This document shows positions 1 to 14,521 of a stretch of 24,205 nt of DNA, in pieces. The notes beneath the pieces were generated by a model, which was not told where the DNA came from, did not search any database, and saw only the letters and a program-made list of their open reading frames with translations. The stretch covers positions 1 through 24,205 of the forward strand of contig NZ_JBLXIK010000014.1 of NCBI RefSeq assembly GCF_048269565.1. The letters run 5' to 3'. This DNA is from Maricaulis sp048269565. Its GTDB lineage: Bacteria; Pseudomonadota; Alphaproteobacteria; Caulobacterales; Maricaulaceae. The translations under genes were made by a program, and so were the position numbers. Each line of letters starts with the position of its first letter. Positions within the stretch are counted from its first letter, which is position 1.

Positions 1-117
1 GGCTTCCGCCAGAACCATCGTAATCGCTGCCGTCAGCGTCGTCTTGCCGTGATCAACGTGACCGATCGTCCCGATGTTCGCGTGCGGCTTCGTCCGCTCA
101 AACTTTTCCTTCGCCAT
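1..117 (-). CDS. tuf: Elongation factor Tu, N-terminal fragment (copy 1, runs off window)
   Basis: EF-Tu carries aminoacyl-tRNA to the ribosomal A site as a GTP complex. Only the first 39 codons are in the window. The reading starts [20 protein letters not shown] and continues [19 protein letters not shown], which contains the G1 P-loop GHVDHGKTT at about residues 19-27. The ATG at 115-117 is preceded by a GGAG ribosome binding site about 11 nt upstream. It lies 52 nt downstream of fusA on the same strand, the usual last position of the str operon. The gene is cut by the window edge, not by mutation. A second tuf lies at the other end of the window, also on the minus strand. Confidence 0.97.
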
Positions 118-145
118 GATCTAGCTCCGAAATCTCTCGTTCGTT

Positions 146-161
146 TTCAATAGGTATTGAA
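146..161. repeat. Short perfect inverted repeat in the fusA-tuf spacer
   Basis: The 52-nt spacer between fusA and tuf holds TTCAATACCTATTGAA (minus strand), a 7-bp perfect inverted repeat around 2 nt. The AT-rich arms contrast with the surrounding GC-rich sequence. As RNA it would be a weak hairpin; it has no terminator-like U run. It could be a processing site or a DNA-binding site; no function can be assigned. Confidence 0.5.
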
Positions 162-169
162 GCGCGGCC

Positions 170-2245
170 TTAGGCCGACTTCGCGATAACTTCCTGTTCG
201 ACCGCCTTGGGCACGGCCTCGTAGTGGTCGAACTGCATGGTAAACTGGGCACGCCCCTGGGTCGAAGACCGCAGATTGCTGACATAGCCAAACATGTTGG
301 CCAGCGGCACCATCGCATTCACGACGGTCGCATTGCCCCGCATCTCCTGGCCGGAAATCTGGCCGCGACGCGAATTCAAATCACCGATGACGCCGCCGGT
401 GTATTCGTCCGGCGTCACGACTTCAACCTTCATGATCGGCTCAAGCAGTTTCGGTGCGCAGTGCTGTTTGGCTTCGCGGAAGGCGGCACGGGCCGCGATC
501 TCGAACGCCAGCACGCTGGAGTCAACATCGTGGAAGGCACCATCAACCAGGCTGGCGTGAACATCGATCACGGGGAAGCCGGCGATCAGACCGTTATCCA
601 TCACGGATTTCAGGCCCTTTTCGACACCCGGGATATATTCCCGCGGCACCGAACCACCGACAACCTTCGATTCGAACACGAAGCCCGAACCCGGCTCGCC
701 AGGCGTGAACTCGATCTTGACGCGCGCGAACTGACCGGAACCGCCGGACTGTTTCTTGTGCGTGTAGTCGACCAGACCGGCCTTGCCGAGCGCTTCGCGG
801 TAAGCCACCTGCGGCGCGCCGATATTGGCCTCGACCTTGTATTCACGACGCATGCGATCGACCAGGATGTCGAGGTGAAGCTCACCCATGCCGGCGATGA
901 TGGTCTGGCCGGAGTCCAGGTCGGTTTTCATGCGGAAAGACGGATCCTCGGCAGCCAGACGCTGCAGCGCAACGCCGAGCTTTTCCTGGTCGGCCTTGGA
1001 TTTCGGCTCGATCGCGAGCTCGATCACCGGTTCCGGGAAGACCATGCGCTCAAGGATGACGGGGCTGGAAACATCGCAAAGCGTGTCGCCGGTCGTGGTG
1101 TCCTTGAGGCCTGCGATGGCGACGATATCGCCAGCGAAGCATTCCTTGATGTCTTCACGCGAGTTGGAGTGCATCTGCAGCATGCGGCCGATGCGCTCTT
1201 TCTTTTCCTTCACCGTGTTGAGCACGGTGGTGCCGGTTTCGAGGCGACCCGAATACAGACGGCAGAAAGTGAGCGAGCCAACGAAGGGGTCGTTCATGAT
1301 CTTGAAGGCCAGCAGCGCCATCGGCTCATCGTCAAGCGGACGCCGGACGATTTCCTTCTCGGTCTTCAGATCGATGCCGCGGATTGCCGGAATATCCAGC
1401 GGGCACGGCAGATAATCGACCACGGCGTCGAGCAGGGGCTGAACGCCCTTGTTCTTGAACGCGGTGCCACACAGAACCGGATGGAAGGCCAGAGAGATCG
1501 TGCCCTTGCGGATCAGGTCCTTCATCGTCTCGATGGAAGGCTCCTGCCCCTCAAGATAGGCTTCCATGGCCGCCTCATCGAGCTCGACGATGGTCTCGAT
1601 CATCTTGATGCGCCATTCCTCGGCCTTCTCGGCCAGATCGGCGGGAATTTCTTCCTCATGGAAAGCAGCGCCGAGGCCCTCGTCTTCCCAGATGATCGCC
1701 TTCATGGTCAGCAGATCGACCAGACCCTTGTATTCATTCTCGGAACCGATCGGCAGCTGGATCGCCAGCGGCACACAGGCCAAGCGCTCCTCGATCATCT
1801 CGATCGAGCGGTAGAAGTCCGCGCCAAGCTTGTCCATCTTGTTGACGAAGAACATGCGCGGGACTTTGTACTTGTCGGCCTGACGCCAGACAGTCTCGGT
1901 CTGCGGCTCGACACCGGCATTGGCATCCAGCAGCGCCACGGCACCATCGAGCACACGCAGGGAACGCTCGACTTCAATCGTGAAGTCGACGTGACCAGGG
2001 GTGTCGATGATGTTCAGACGCTTGCCGGCCCAGAAACAGGTCGTTGCAGCAGAGGTGATCGTGATGCCACGCTCCTGCTCCTGCTCCATCCAGTCCATCG
2101 TGGCGGCGCCATCATGGACTTCCCCGATCTTGTGGGATTTGCCGGTGTAATAGAGGACCCGCTCGGTCGTTGTCGTCTTCCCGGCATCGATGTGGGCCAT
2201 GATGCCGAAATTGCGGTAGTCCTCGATTTTGTATTCGCGGGCCAT
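170..2245 (-). CDS. fusA: Elongation factor G
   Basis: EF-G is the cytoplasmic GTPase that drives tRNA-mRNA translocation and, with ribosome recycling factor, splits post-termination ribosomes. The 691-aa product has the expected length. Visible GTPase motifs are G1 AHIDAGKTTTT (residues 17-27), the switch I region ending RGITI (about 59-63), G3 DTPGHVDF (81-88) and G4 NKMD (135-138). The C-terminal half has the domain IV and V pattern, including YTGGVIGDLNSRRGQI. The ATG start is supported by AAGGA 8 nt upstream. The gene follows rpsG by 51 nt and precedes tuf by 52 nt in the str operon. No odd residues or breaks were seen. Confidence 0.98.
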   Translation of the reverse strand: MAREYKIEDYRNFGIMAHIDAGKTTTTERVLYYTGKSHKIGEVHDGAATMDWMEQEQERGITITSAATTCFWAGKRLNIIDTPGHVDFTIEVERSLRVLDGAVALLDANAGVEPQTETVWRQADKYKVPRMFFVNKMDKLGADFYRSIEMIEERLACVPLAIQLPIGSENEYKGLVDLLTMKAIIWEDEGLGAAFHEEEIPADLAEKAEEWRIKMIETIVELDEAAMEAYLEGQEPSIETMKDLIRKGTISLAFHPVLCGTAFKNKGVQPLLDAVVDYLPCPLDIPAIRGIDLKTEKEIVRRPLDDEPMALLAFKIMNDPFVGSLTFCRLYSGRLETGTTVLNTVKEKKERIGRMLQMHSNSREDIKECFAGDIVAIAGLKDTTTGDTLCDVSSPVILERMVFPEPVIELAIEPKSKADQEKLGVALQRLAAEDPSFRMKTDLDSGQTIIAGMGELHLDILVDRMRREYKVEANIGAPQVAYREALGKAGLVDYTHKKQSGGSGQFARVKIEFTPGEPGSGFVFESKVVGGSVPREYIPGVEKGLKSVMDNGLIAGFPVIDVHASLVDGAFHDVDSSVLAFEIAARAAFREAKQHCAPKLLEPIMKVEVVTPDEYTGGVIGDLNSRRGQISGQEMRGNATVVNAMVPLANMFGYVSNLRSSTQGRAQFTMQFDHYEAVPKAVEQEVIAKSA

Positions 2246-2296
2246 TTCTGGAGTCCTTGGGTCAGGTCGGTATGTGCCGGGTTACCAGCGAGGTGA

Positions 2297-2767
2297 TTAC
2301 CAGCGGTAGTGCGAGAACGCGCGGTTGGCTTCCGCCATCCGGTGCGTGTCTTCACGCTTCTTGACGGCGGTTCCGCGATTGGCGGAAGCATCCATCATTT
2401 CAGCAGCAAGACGCTCACGCATCGTGTTTTCATTGCGTCCGCGCGCAGCGGTCGTCAGCCAACGAATGGCCAACGCCTTCTTGCGCTCCTGACGCACTTC
2501 AACCGGGACCTGATAGGTCGCACCACCAACGCGGCGGGAACGGACCTCAACTTCCGGAGCAACATTCTCAAGGGCCTCATGGAAGACCTTGATCGGTTCG
2601 CGCTTCAGCTTGCCCTCGACAATTTCGAGAGCGCCGTAGACGATCCGCTCGGCGACGGATTTTTTGCCGTCGAGCATGATGTAATTCATAAATTTCGTGA
2701 GATCACGATCCCCGAATTTCGGGTCCGGATTGATTTCACGTTTCTCTGCGCGGTGACGACGAGACAT
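2297..2767 (-). CDS. rpsG: 30S ribosomal protein S7
   Basis: S7 nucleates assembly of the 30S head by binding the 3' major domain of 16S rRNA and contacts E-site tRNA. The product is 156 aa, starting MSRRHRAEKREINPDPKFGD and ending AFSHYRW, the normal bacterial short form. The conserved core includes NYIMLDGKKSVAERIVYGAL and the VGGATYQVPVEV hairpin segment. Only 11 nt separate it from rpsL, so it should be translated from the same message. In E. coli, S7 represses its operon through a roughly 100-nt rpsL-rpsG spacer; that spacer is essentially absent here. The final two codons plus stop recur in frame 15 nt downstream. Confidence 0.98.
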   Translation of the reverse strand: MSRRHRAEKREINPDPKFGDRDLTKFMNYIMLDGKKSVAERIVYGALEIVEGKLKREPIKVFHEALENVAPEVEVRSRRVGGATYQVPVEVRQERKKALAIRWLTTAARGRNENTMRERLAAEMMDASANRGTAVKKREDTHRMAEANRAFSHYRW

Positions 2768-2778
2768 GGACGCCTCTC

Positions 2779-3150
2779 CTACTTAGGACGCTTGGCGCCG
2801 TACTTGGAACGGCGTTGCTTGCGATCCTTGACGCCCTGGGTATCCAGAACGCCGCGAAGTATGTGATAGCGAACGCCGGGAAGATCCTTGACGCGACCGC
2901 CGCGAATGAGGACCACCGAGTGTTCCTGAAGATTATGCCCCTCGCCCGGGATATAGCTCACAACTTCATGACCATTGGTCAAACGCACCTTCGCGACCTT
3001 CCGCAAAGCCGAGTTCGGCTTCTTTGGGGTCGTCGTATAGACACGCGTGCAAACACCGCGACGCTGAGGGCAAGCCTGGAGAGCCGGCACCTTATTGCGC
3101 TTGGGCTTGTCCTTCCGCGGCTTGCGTATGAGCTGGTTGATTGTGGGCAT
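2779..3150 (-). CDS. rpsL: 30S ribosomal protein S12
   Basis: S12 lies near the decoding centre of the 30S subunit and controls accuracy and streptomycin response. The open frame extends upstream to 3252, but the family start is [12 protein letters not shown], which places the ATG at 3148-3150 and gives the standard 123 aa. Lys43 (TTTPKKPNS) and Lys88 (GGRVKDLPG), where substitution commonly gives streptomycin resistance, are both lysine, so the streptomycin-sensitive form is expected. Asp89, the residue methylthiolated by RimO in other bacteria, is present. It is the first gene of the str operon, behind a leader of roughly 170 nt. Confidence 0.98.
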
Positions 3151-3324
3151 CCCGCTCGTTTCCGTTTCTGATCTCAAGAAGCACGCCCCGCAAAACCCGA
3201 AGGCCTTGCCGGACGCAAACAAAGACCCCGACGTCCGGGCCAGGGCCCGCACGGCGGCGTCAGGGGTTTTACGTTACCGTGGATGACGTCTAACCGCGTG
3301 GGTTACAGCTCATCCTCAAAACGA
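3151..3324 (-). promoter_or_regulatory. Structured 5' leader of the str operon
   Basis: The region between the predicted transcription start (near 3324) and rpsL holds no gene. Its RNA can form a 7-bp hairpin CCGGACG/CGTCCGG (arms at 3232-3238 and 3209-3215). A longer-range 7-bp helix AAAACCC/GGGTTTT (arms at 3264-3270 and 3192-3198) encloses that hairpin. The sequence between the last arm and the start codon carries only a weak, GC-rich ribosome binding site. The pairings are seen in the sequence. Autoregulation by S7 or S12 is inference, prompted by the lack of the E. coli-type rpsL-rpsG spacer. Confidence 0.45.
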
Positions 3325-3330
3325 GGCCGG

Positions 3331-3359
3331 AAACTACGCACGCGACTCGGATACGTCAA
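3331..3359 (-). promoter_or_regulatory. Sigma70-type promoter of the rpsL-rpsG-fusA-tuf operon
   Basis: On the minus strand a -35 box TTGACG (3354-3359) is followed after exactly 17 nt by TAGTTT (3331-3336). TTGACG is a preferred -35 for alphaproteobacterial housekeeping promoters. It lies between the rpoC terminator and rpsL, in the right orientation, and would start transcription near 3324. Together with the terminator it indicates that the str operon is a separate unit from rpoBC. Confidence 0.7.
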
Positions 3360-3365
3360 GCCGTG

Positions 3366-3384
3366 GTTCACACTTTTTGTGAAC
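3366..3384. promoter_or_regulatory. Palindrome directly upstream of the str promoter -35 box
   Basis: The minus strand reads GTTCACAAAAAGTGTGAAC, a perfect 7-bp inverted repeat around a 5-nt AT-biased centre. It ends 6 nt upstream of the -35 box. Position and symmetry fit a dimeric regulator site or an upstream activator element. It does not match the alphaproteobacterial LexA direct repeat (GTTC-N7-GTTC), and the arms run opposite to a CRP site (TGTGA-N6-TCACA). A hairpin at the end of readthrough rpoC RNA is the alternative. Confidence 0.45.
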
Positions 3385-3408
3385 GCCGTACGGTAAACCG
3401 GCAGTAAC

Positions 3409-3441
3409 AAAAAAGGGCCGCCGGAATACCGGCGACCCTTT
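3409..3441 (-). terminator. Intrinsic terminator after rpoC
   Basis: The minus-strand RNA forms AAAGGG-T-CGCCGG, loop TATT, CCGGCG-G-CCCTTT, followed by a run of six U residues that overlaps the last stem bases. This is a strong rho-independent terminator beginning about 24 nt past the rpoC stop codon, and it should end the secE-to-rpoC transcript. Confidence 0.93.
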
Positions 3442-3464
3442 CCGCATGGATTGGCGTCAAAAAC

Positions 3465-7694
<4,230 letters not shown>

Positions 7695-7719
7695 GTCGGC
7701 GTCTCCCAAAAGGGTAAAC

Positions 7720-7742
7720 GGGACGGGCCCAGAGCCCGCCCC
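7720..7742 (-). other. Stable hairpin in the rpoB-rpoC spacer
   Basis: The 65-nt spacer contains a 9-bp GC-rich stem (GGGGCGGGC and GCCCGTCCC, one G-U pair) with loop TCTGG. It begins 17 nt after the rpoB stop and is not followed by a continuous U run (GTTTACCCTTTT), so it is a poor terminator. It may modulate rpoC translation, act as a processing or stability element, or cause partial attenuation. The structure is seen; the role is inferred. Confidence 0.5.
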
Positions 7743-7759
7743 GCGTATAGATTGCAGCC

Positions 7760-11836
<4,077 letters not shown>

Positions 11837-12045
11837 GTCGGCTCCCTTCGCAGACAGCACTGCGCATCTGATGCGGGGAAATCCCCGCTCCGTGCCGCTC
11901 CATGATCCCGACAGATACCGGGACCGGTTATGCGCCTCCCCCTGGAGCGACAGCGGGGGAACGCCAATTCTCAAAGACGGGCTAACGGACGCGCAGGATC
12001 ACCCCACGCGCCCGAGAGCACCGTACCTGTCACGCCGAAGCGTGA
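11837..12045 (-). other. Hairpin-rich rplL-rpoB spacer (candidate attenuator/processing region)
   Basis: The 209-nt spacer has no gene. Four local stems are visible in the minus-strand RNA: TCACGC-TTCG-GCGTGA at 12030-12045, immediately after the rplL stop, with a UUCG tetraloop; CCCCC/GGGGG across 11938-11959; GGTCCCG/CGGGATC across 11904-11925; and GCGGGGA/TCCCCGC across 11873-11888. None has a U run, so none is a classical terminator. In E. coli the same spacer contains a partial terminator and an RNase III site that lower rpoBC expression relative to rplJL. A similar role is inferred here from position and structure only. Confidence 0.55.
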
Positions 12046-12417
12046 TTATTTCAGCTCGACGGTCGCGCCGGCAGCTTCAAGCTTGGCCTTGATATCGTCG
12101 GCTTCAGCCTTGCTCGCGCCTTCCTTGACGGCCTTCGGTGCGGCTTCGACGAGGTCCTTGGCTTCTTTCAGGCCGAGACCCGTGATACCGCGGACTTCCT
12201 TGATGACGTTGATCTTCTTGTCGCCGGCCGAAACCAGCATGACGTCAAATTCGGTCTGCTCTTCAGCAGCCTCGGCGGCGCCACCAGCGGCAGGGCCGGA
12301 AGCAACGGCGACCGCAGCAGCCTTGATGCCTTTTTCTTCGAGAAGATCGTTGAGTTCCTTGGCTTCCAGAATGGTCAGGGCCAGGAGTTCGTCACAGAGT
12401 TTAGCTACATCAGCCAT
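12046..12417 (-). CDS. rplL: 50S ribosomal protein L7/L12
   Basis: L7/L12 dimers form the flexible stalk that recruits translational GTPases to the ribosome. The 123-aa product has an N-terminal dimerisation helix (ADVAKLCDELLALTILEAKE), an Ala/Gly-rich hinge at about residues 33-52, and the globular C-terminal domain (FDVMLVSAGDKKINVIKEVR to the end, ATVELK). The ATG start has AAGGA upstream. It follows rplJ by 54 nt and ends directly at a UUCG hairpin. It is the most highly translated gene of the cluster in other bacteria, which fits a structured spacer separating it from rpoB. Confidence 0.98.
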   Translation of the reverse strand: MADVAKLCDELLALTILEAKELNDLLEEKGIKAAAVAVASGPAAGGAAEAAEEQTEFDVMLVSAGDKKINVIKEVRGITGLGLKEAKDLVEAAPKAVKEGASKAEADDIKAKLEAAGATVELK

Positions 12418-12471
12418 TTGTTCAATTCCTTGTAAAACGTTGGTTTGTCGGTTCGAATGCGGAGAATGACG

Positions 12472-12987
12472 TTATGCGGCGGCTTGTTCGCGGATCGCCT
12501 CGATGGCTCCCGAGAGACCTTGCCCCGGCGACATGAGCCGCTGGACCACCTGAGAGGCTTGACCCGTGAGACGGGCGGCAATGGTACCGATGAGTTCTTC
12601 GCGCGACGGCATTTTGGAGAGTGCGGTGATGCCGGCGGCATCGAACACATTCTCTTCCATGAACCCGCCGAGAATGACGAATTTCTCATTGGACTTGGCG
12701 AAATCGACCACGACCTTCGGCGCCGAAACAAAGTCTTCCGAGTAAGCGACAGCGACCGGACCTGTAAACAGATCGGCAGCGCCCTCACCCGGCTGGCCTT
12801 GCAGAGCGATTTTGGCGAGGCGGTTACGCACCACCTTGAACGTGCCACCAACTTCACGAAGTTTGATGCGCAGGTTCGTCATTTCCGCAACGGTCATACC
12901 CGAGTAATGGGCCATGACCACGGATCCGCTACCGGCGAAGATGCTCTTCAGCTCTTCAACGGATGCTTCTTTTTGCGTGCGATCCAT
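12472..12987 (-). CDS. rplJ: 50S ribosomal protein L10
   Basis: L10 anchors the L7/L12 dimers to 23S rRNA. The frame is open to 13233, but the family start MDRTQKEASVEELKSIF has AGGGAG about 8 nt upstream, so ATG at 12985-12987 is chosen, giving 171 aa. The N-terminal rRNA-binding domain includes VVMAHYSGMTVAEMTNLR and FKVVRNRLAK. The C-terminal helix that binds L7/L12 dimers ends IEAIREQAAA. It sits behind a 307-nt leader with long-range pairing, consistent with autoregulation by the L10-L7/L12 complex known in other bacteria. Confidence 0.97.
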   Translation of the reverse strand: MDRTQKEASVEELKSIFAGSGSVVMAHYSGMTVAEMTNLRIKLREVGGTFKVVRNRLAKIALQGQPGEGAADLFTGPVAVAYSEDFVSAPKVVVDFAKSNEKFVILGGFMEENVFDAAGITALSKMPSREELIGTIAARLTGQASQVVQRLMSPGQGLSGAIEAIREQAAA

Positions 12988-13294
12988 ATGCGGACTCCCT
13001 AGTCTGAGTCTCCCACCATGGGAGACCCGTTGAAGACGCCCCGGTGCGGCAACTCCCGTCACGGGAGCGGCAACGCCGCGGCGCATTCCTGTCCCAGGGC
13101 TCGAACCGACGGCCTTGAACAAGGCCGAAGGTATCTCGCTCTGTCTCACACAAGGCCTGGACTGGATTAAGGCACGACGCGGACGCCGCCCCCCTTGTGA
13201 TCTCGGACAGGTGGGCCAACCCATGCACAACACGCATGGTGGAGACCCGAATGGTCCGACCGGCTACAGCCAGTCGGACCGAATTTCAATACCG
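12988..13294 (-). promoter_or_regulatory. rplJ leader, candidate L10-responsive RNA with alternative pairings
   Basis: The 307 nt between rplA and rplJ hold no gene; the frame open through part of it is an upstream extension of rplJ. In the RNA an early segment GTCTCCACCATG (13246 to 13235) can pair with CATGGTGGGAGAC (13020 to 13008), 12 pairs with one bulged G, ending 7 nt before the ribosome binding site AGGGAG (12995-13000). The same late segment can instead form a local hairpin GTCTCCCA-TGG-TGGGAGAC (13008-13026). The early segment overlaps the small stem CCATGC/GCATGG (13221-13239). Other hairpins are a 12-bp stem with loop TGTA (13253-13280), CGGCCTT-GTTC-AAGGCCG (13110-13127) and CTCCCG-TGA-CGGGAG (13053-13067). 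L10 leaders are known in many bacteria; the switch model is inference. Confidence 0.7.
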
Positions 13295-13993
13295 TTACGC
13301 TGAAACAGCGTCACTCGAGTCGATGCGGACGCCAGGGCCCATCGTCGAACTGATGCCGATGCGGCGGACATAAGTCCCCTTGGCACCGGTCGGCTTTGCC
13401 TTCACGACCGCATCCACCAGGGCGCGGACATTTTCAGCCAGCGCCGCTTCGGTGAAGCTCGCCTTGCCAACACCGGCGTGAACGATCCCGGCCTTCTCAG
13501 CACGGAATTCGACAGCGCCGCCCTTGGAGGCCTCGATCGCCTTGGTGACGTCCATGGTGACGGTGCCAACCTTCGGGTTCGGCATCATGCCGCGCGGGCC
13601 GAGCACCTTACCGAGACGGCCGACGATCGGCATCATGTCGGGGGTCGCGATGACCTTGTCGAAATTGATATTGCCGGCCAGAATCTGTTCCATCAGATCC
13701 TCGGCGCCAACGACATCGGCACCGGCCTTGGTCGCTTCATCGGCCTTCGGGCCGCGCGCGAACACGGCGACGCGGACGGTACGCCCGGTGCCGTGCGGCA
13801 GATTACAGACGCCGCGGACCATCTGGTCAGCATGGCGTGGATCGACACCCAGATTGATGGCCACTTCGATGGTCTCATCGAATTTGGCCGTAGCCTTGGA
13901 CTTGACGTGCTTGACAGCCGCGTCGACCGAATAGGCTTCTTCGCGCGAAATACCTTCGCGGGCGGCAGCCATACGTTTTCCCAGTTTCGCCAT
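13295..13993 (-). CDS. rplA: 50S ribosomal protein L1
   Basis: L1 forms the mobile stalk beside the ribosomal E site and in many bacteria represses its own operon by binding mRNA that mimics its rRNA site. The 232-aa product has the usual length, starting MAKLGKRMAAAREGISREEA. Conserved segments are PHGTGRTVRVAVFARGPKAD, KVLGPRGMMPNPKVGTVT and the C-terminal VKAKPTGAKGTYVRRIGIS. It begins only 4 nt after rplK, so the two are translationally linked. A candidate L1 binding element lies upstream of rplK at 14468-14512. Confidence 0.98.
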   Translation of the reverse strand: MAKLGKRMAAAREGISREEAYSVDAAVKHVKSKATAKFDETIEVAINLGVDPRHADQMVRGVCNLPHGTGRTVRVAVFARGPKADEATKAGADVVGAEDLMEQILAGNINFDKVIATPDMMPIVGRLGKVLGPRGMMPNPKVGTVTMDVTKAIEASKGGAVEFRAEKAGIVHAGVGKASFTEAALAENVRALVDAVVKAKPTGAKGTYVRRIGISSTMGPGVRIDSSDAVSA

Positions 13994-13997
13994 CGTT

Positions 13998-14426
13998 CTA
14001 CTCCGTAACCTGCAGACCCATGGAACGGGCAGAACCGGCGATGATCTTGGTCGCCTGGTCGAGGTCGTTCGCGTTGAGGTCTTTCATTTTCTGTTCGGCA
14101 ATGTCACGGCACTGGGACATTGAAACGGAACCGGCAATCGCCAGGCCGGGCGTGGTGCCACCCTTGGAAAGCTTGGCAGCCTTCTTCAGGAAGAAGCTCG
14201 CCGGCGGCGATTTGGTGACGAAAGTGAAGGACTTGTCCGAAAACACGGTGATGATTGTCGGGATTGGCATCCCTTTTTCCATCTCCTGGGTCTTCGCATT
14301 GAAGGCTTTACAGAATTCCATGATGTTGACGCCGCGCTGACCCAGCGCCGGCCCGATCGGCGGCGACGGGTTGGCTGCCCCGGCAGGCACTTGCAGCTTG
14401 ATATAGCCGGTAATCTTCTTGGCCAT
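13998..14426 (-). CDS. rplK: 50S ribosomal protein L11
   Basis: L11 binds the GTPase-associated centre of 23S rRNA, the thiostrepton site, and is needed for RelA activation in other bacteria. The 142-aa product starts MAKKITGYIKLQVPAGAANP and has the proline-rich N-terminal signature NPSPPIGPALGQRGVNIMEF. Its C-terminal RNA-binding domain ends GSARSMGLQVTE. The ATG has a strong AGGAG 7 nt upstream. It starts 95 nt after nusG and is followed 4 nt later by rplA. Confidence 0.98.
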   Translation of the reverse strand: MAKKITGYIKLQVPAGAANPSPPIGPALGQRGVNIMEFCKAFNAKTQEMEKGMPIPTIITVFSDKSFTFVTKSPPASFFLKKAAKLSKGGTTPGLAIAGSVSMSQCRDIAEQKMKDLNANDLDQATKIIAGSARSMGLQVTE

Positions 14427-14467
14427 GTTCCCACTCCTTTAAAGGGCACAATCTGCGCCCCGTGGTT

Positions 14468-14512
14468 TCGCGGTACGGCCCGGCATGGACTTGCTGCCGG
14501 CACCTCCCGCAA
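14468..14512 (-). promoter_or_regulatory. Candidate L1-binding (autoregulatory) RNA element before rplK
   Basis: In the nusG-rplK spacer the RNA folds as an outer helix TTGCGG/CCGCGA (arms 14507-14512 and 14468-14473), an asymmetric internal loop (GAGGT opposite CGTA), and an inner helix GCCGGCA/TGCCGGGC capped by a 9-nt loop. Helix-asymmetric loop-helix with GGGAGG on the 5' side is the general architecture of the L1 site on 23S rRNA and in L11-L1 operon leaders. The element ends about 40 nt before the rplK start. The fold is seen; binding by L1 is inferred. Confidence 0.55.
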
Positions 14513-14521
14513 TGTTACGGA

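Noticed and set aside
224..2296. 690-codon plus-strand open frame opposite fusA
   Set aside because: It mirrors fusA in a high-GC gene with biased third positions; the product has no domain pattern. The same applies to the long plus-strand frames opposite rpoC (3957-7763), rpoB (8057-11797) and the receptor (16985-19708).
3366..3384. Palindrome as a second rpoC terminator
   Set aside because: No U run follows it, and a complete terminator already lies upstream at 3409-3441.
12988..13233. Possible 82-residue N-terminal extension of L10
   Set aside because: The family start and a good ribosome binding site are at 12987, and the extension is leader sequence dense in hairpins and of untypical composition.
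13253..13280. 12-bp hairpin after rplA as an intrinsic terminator
   Set aside because: The stem is strong but is followed by ATTCGGGTC, with no U run; treated as part of the rplJ leader.
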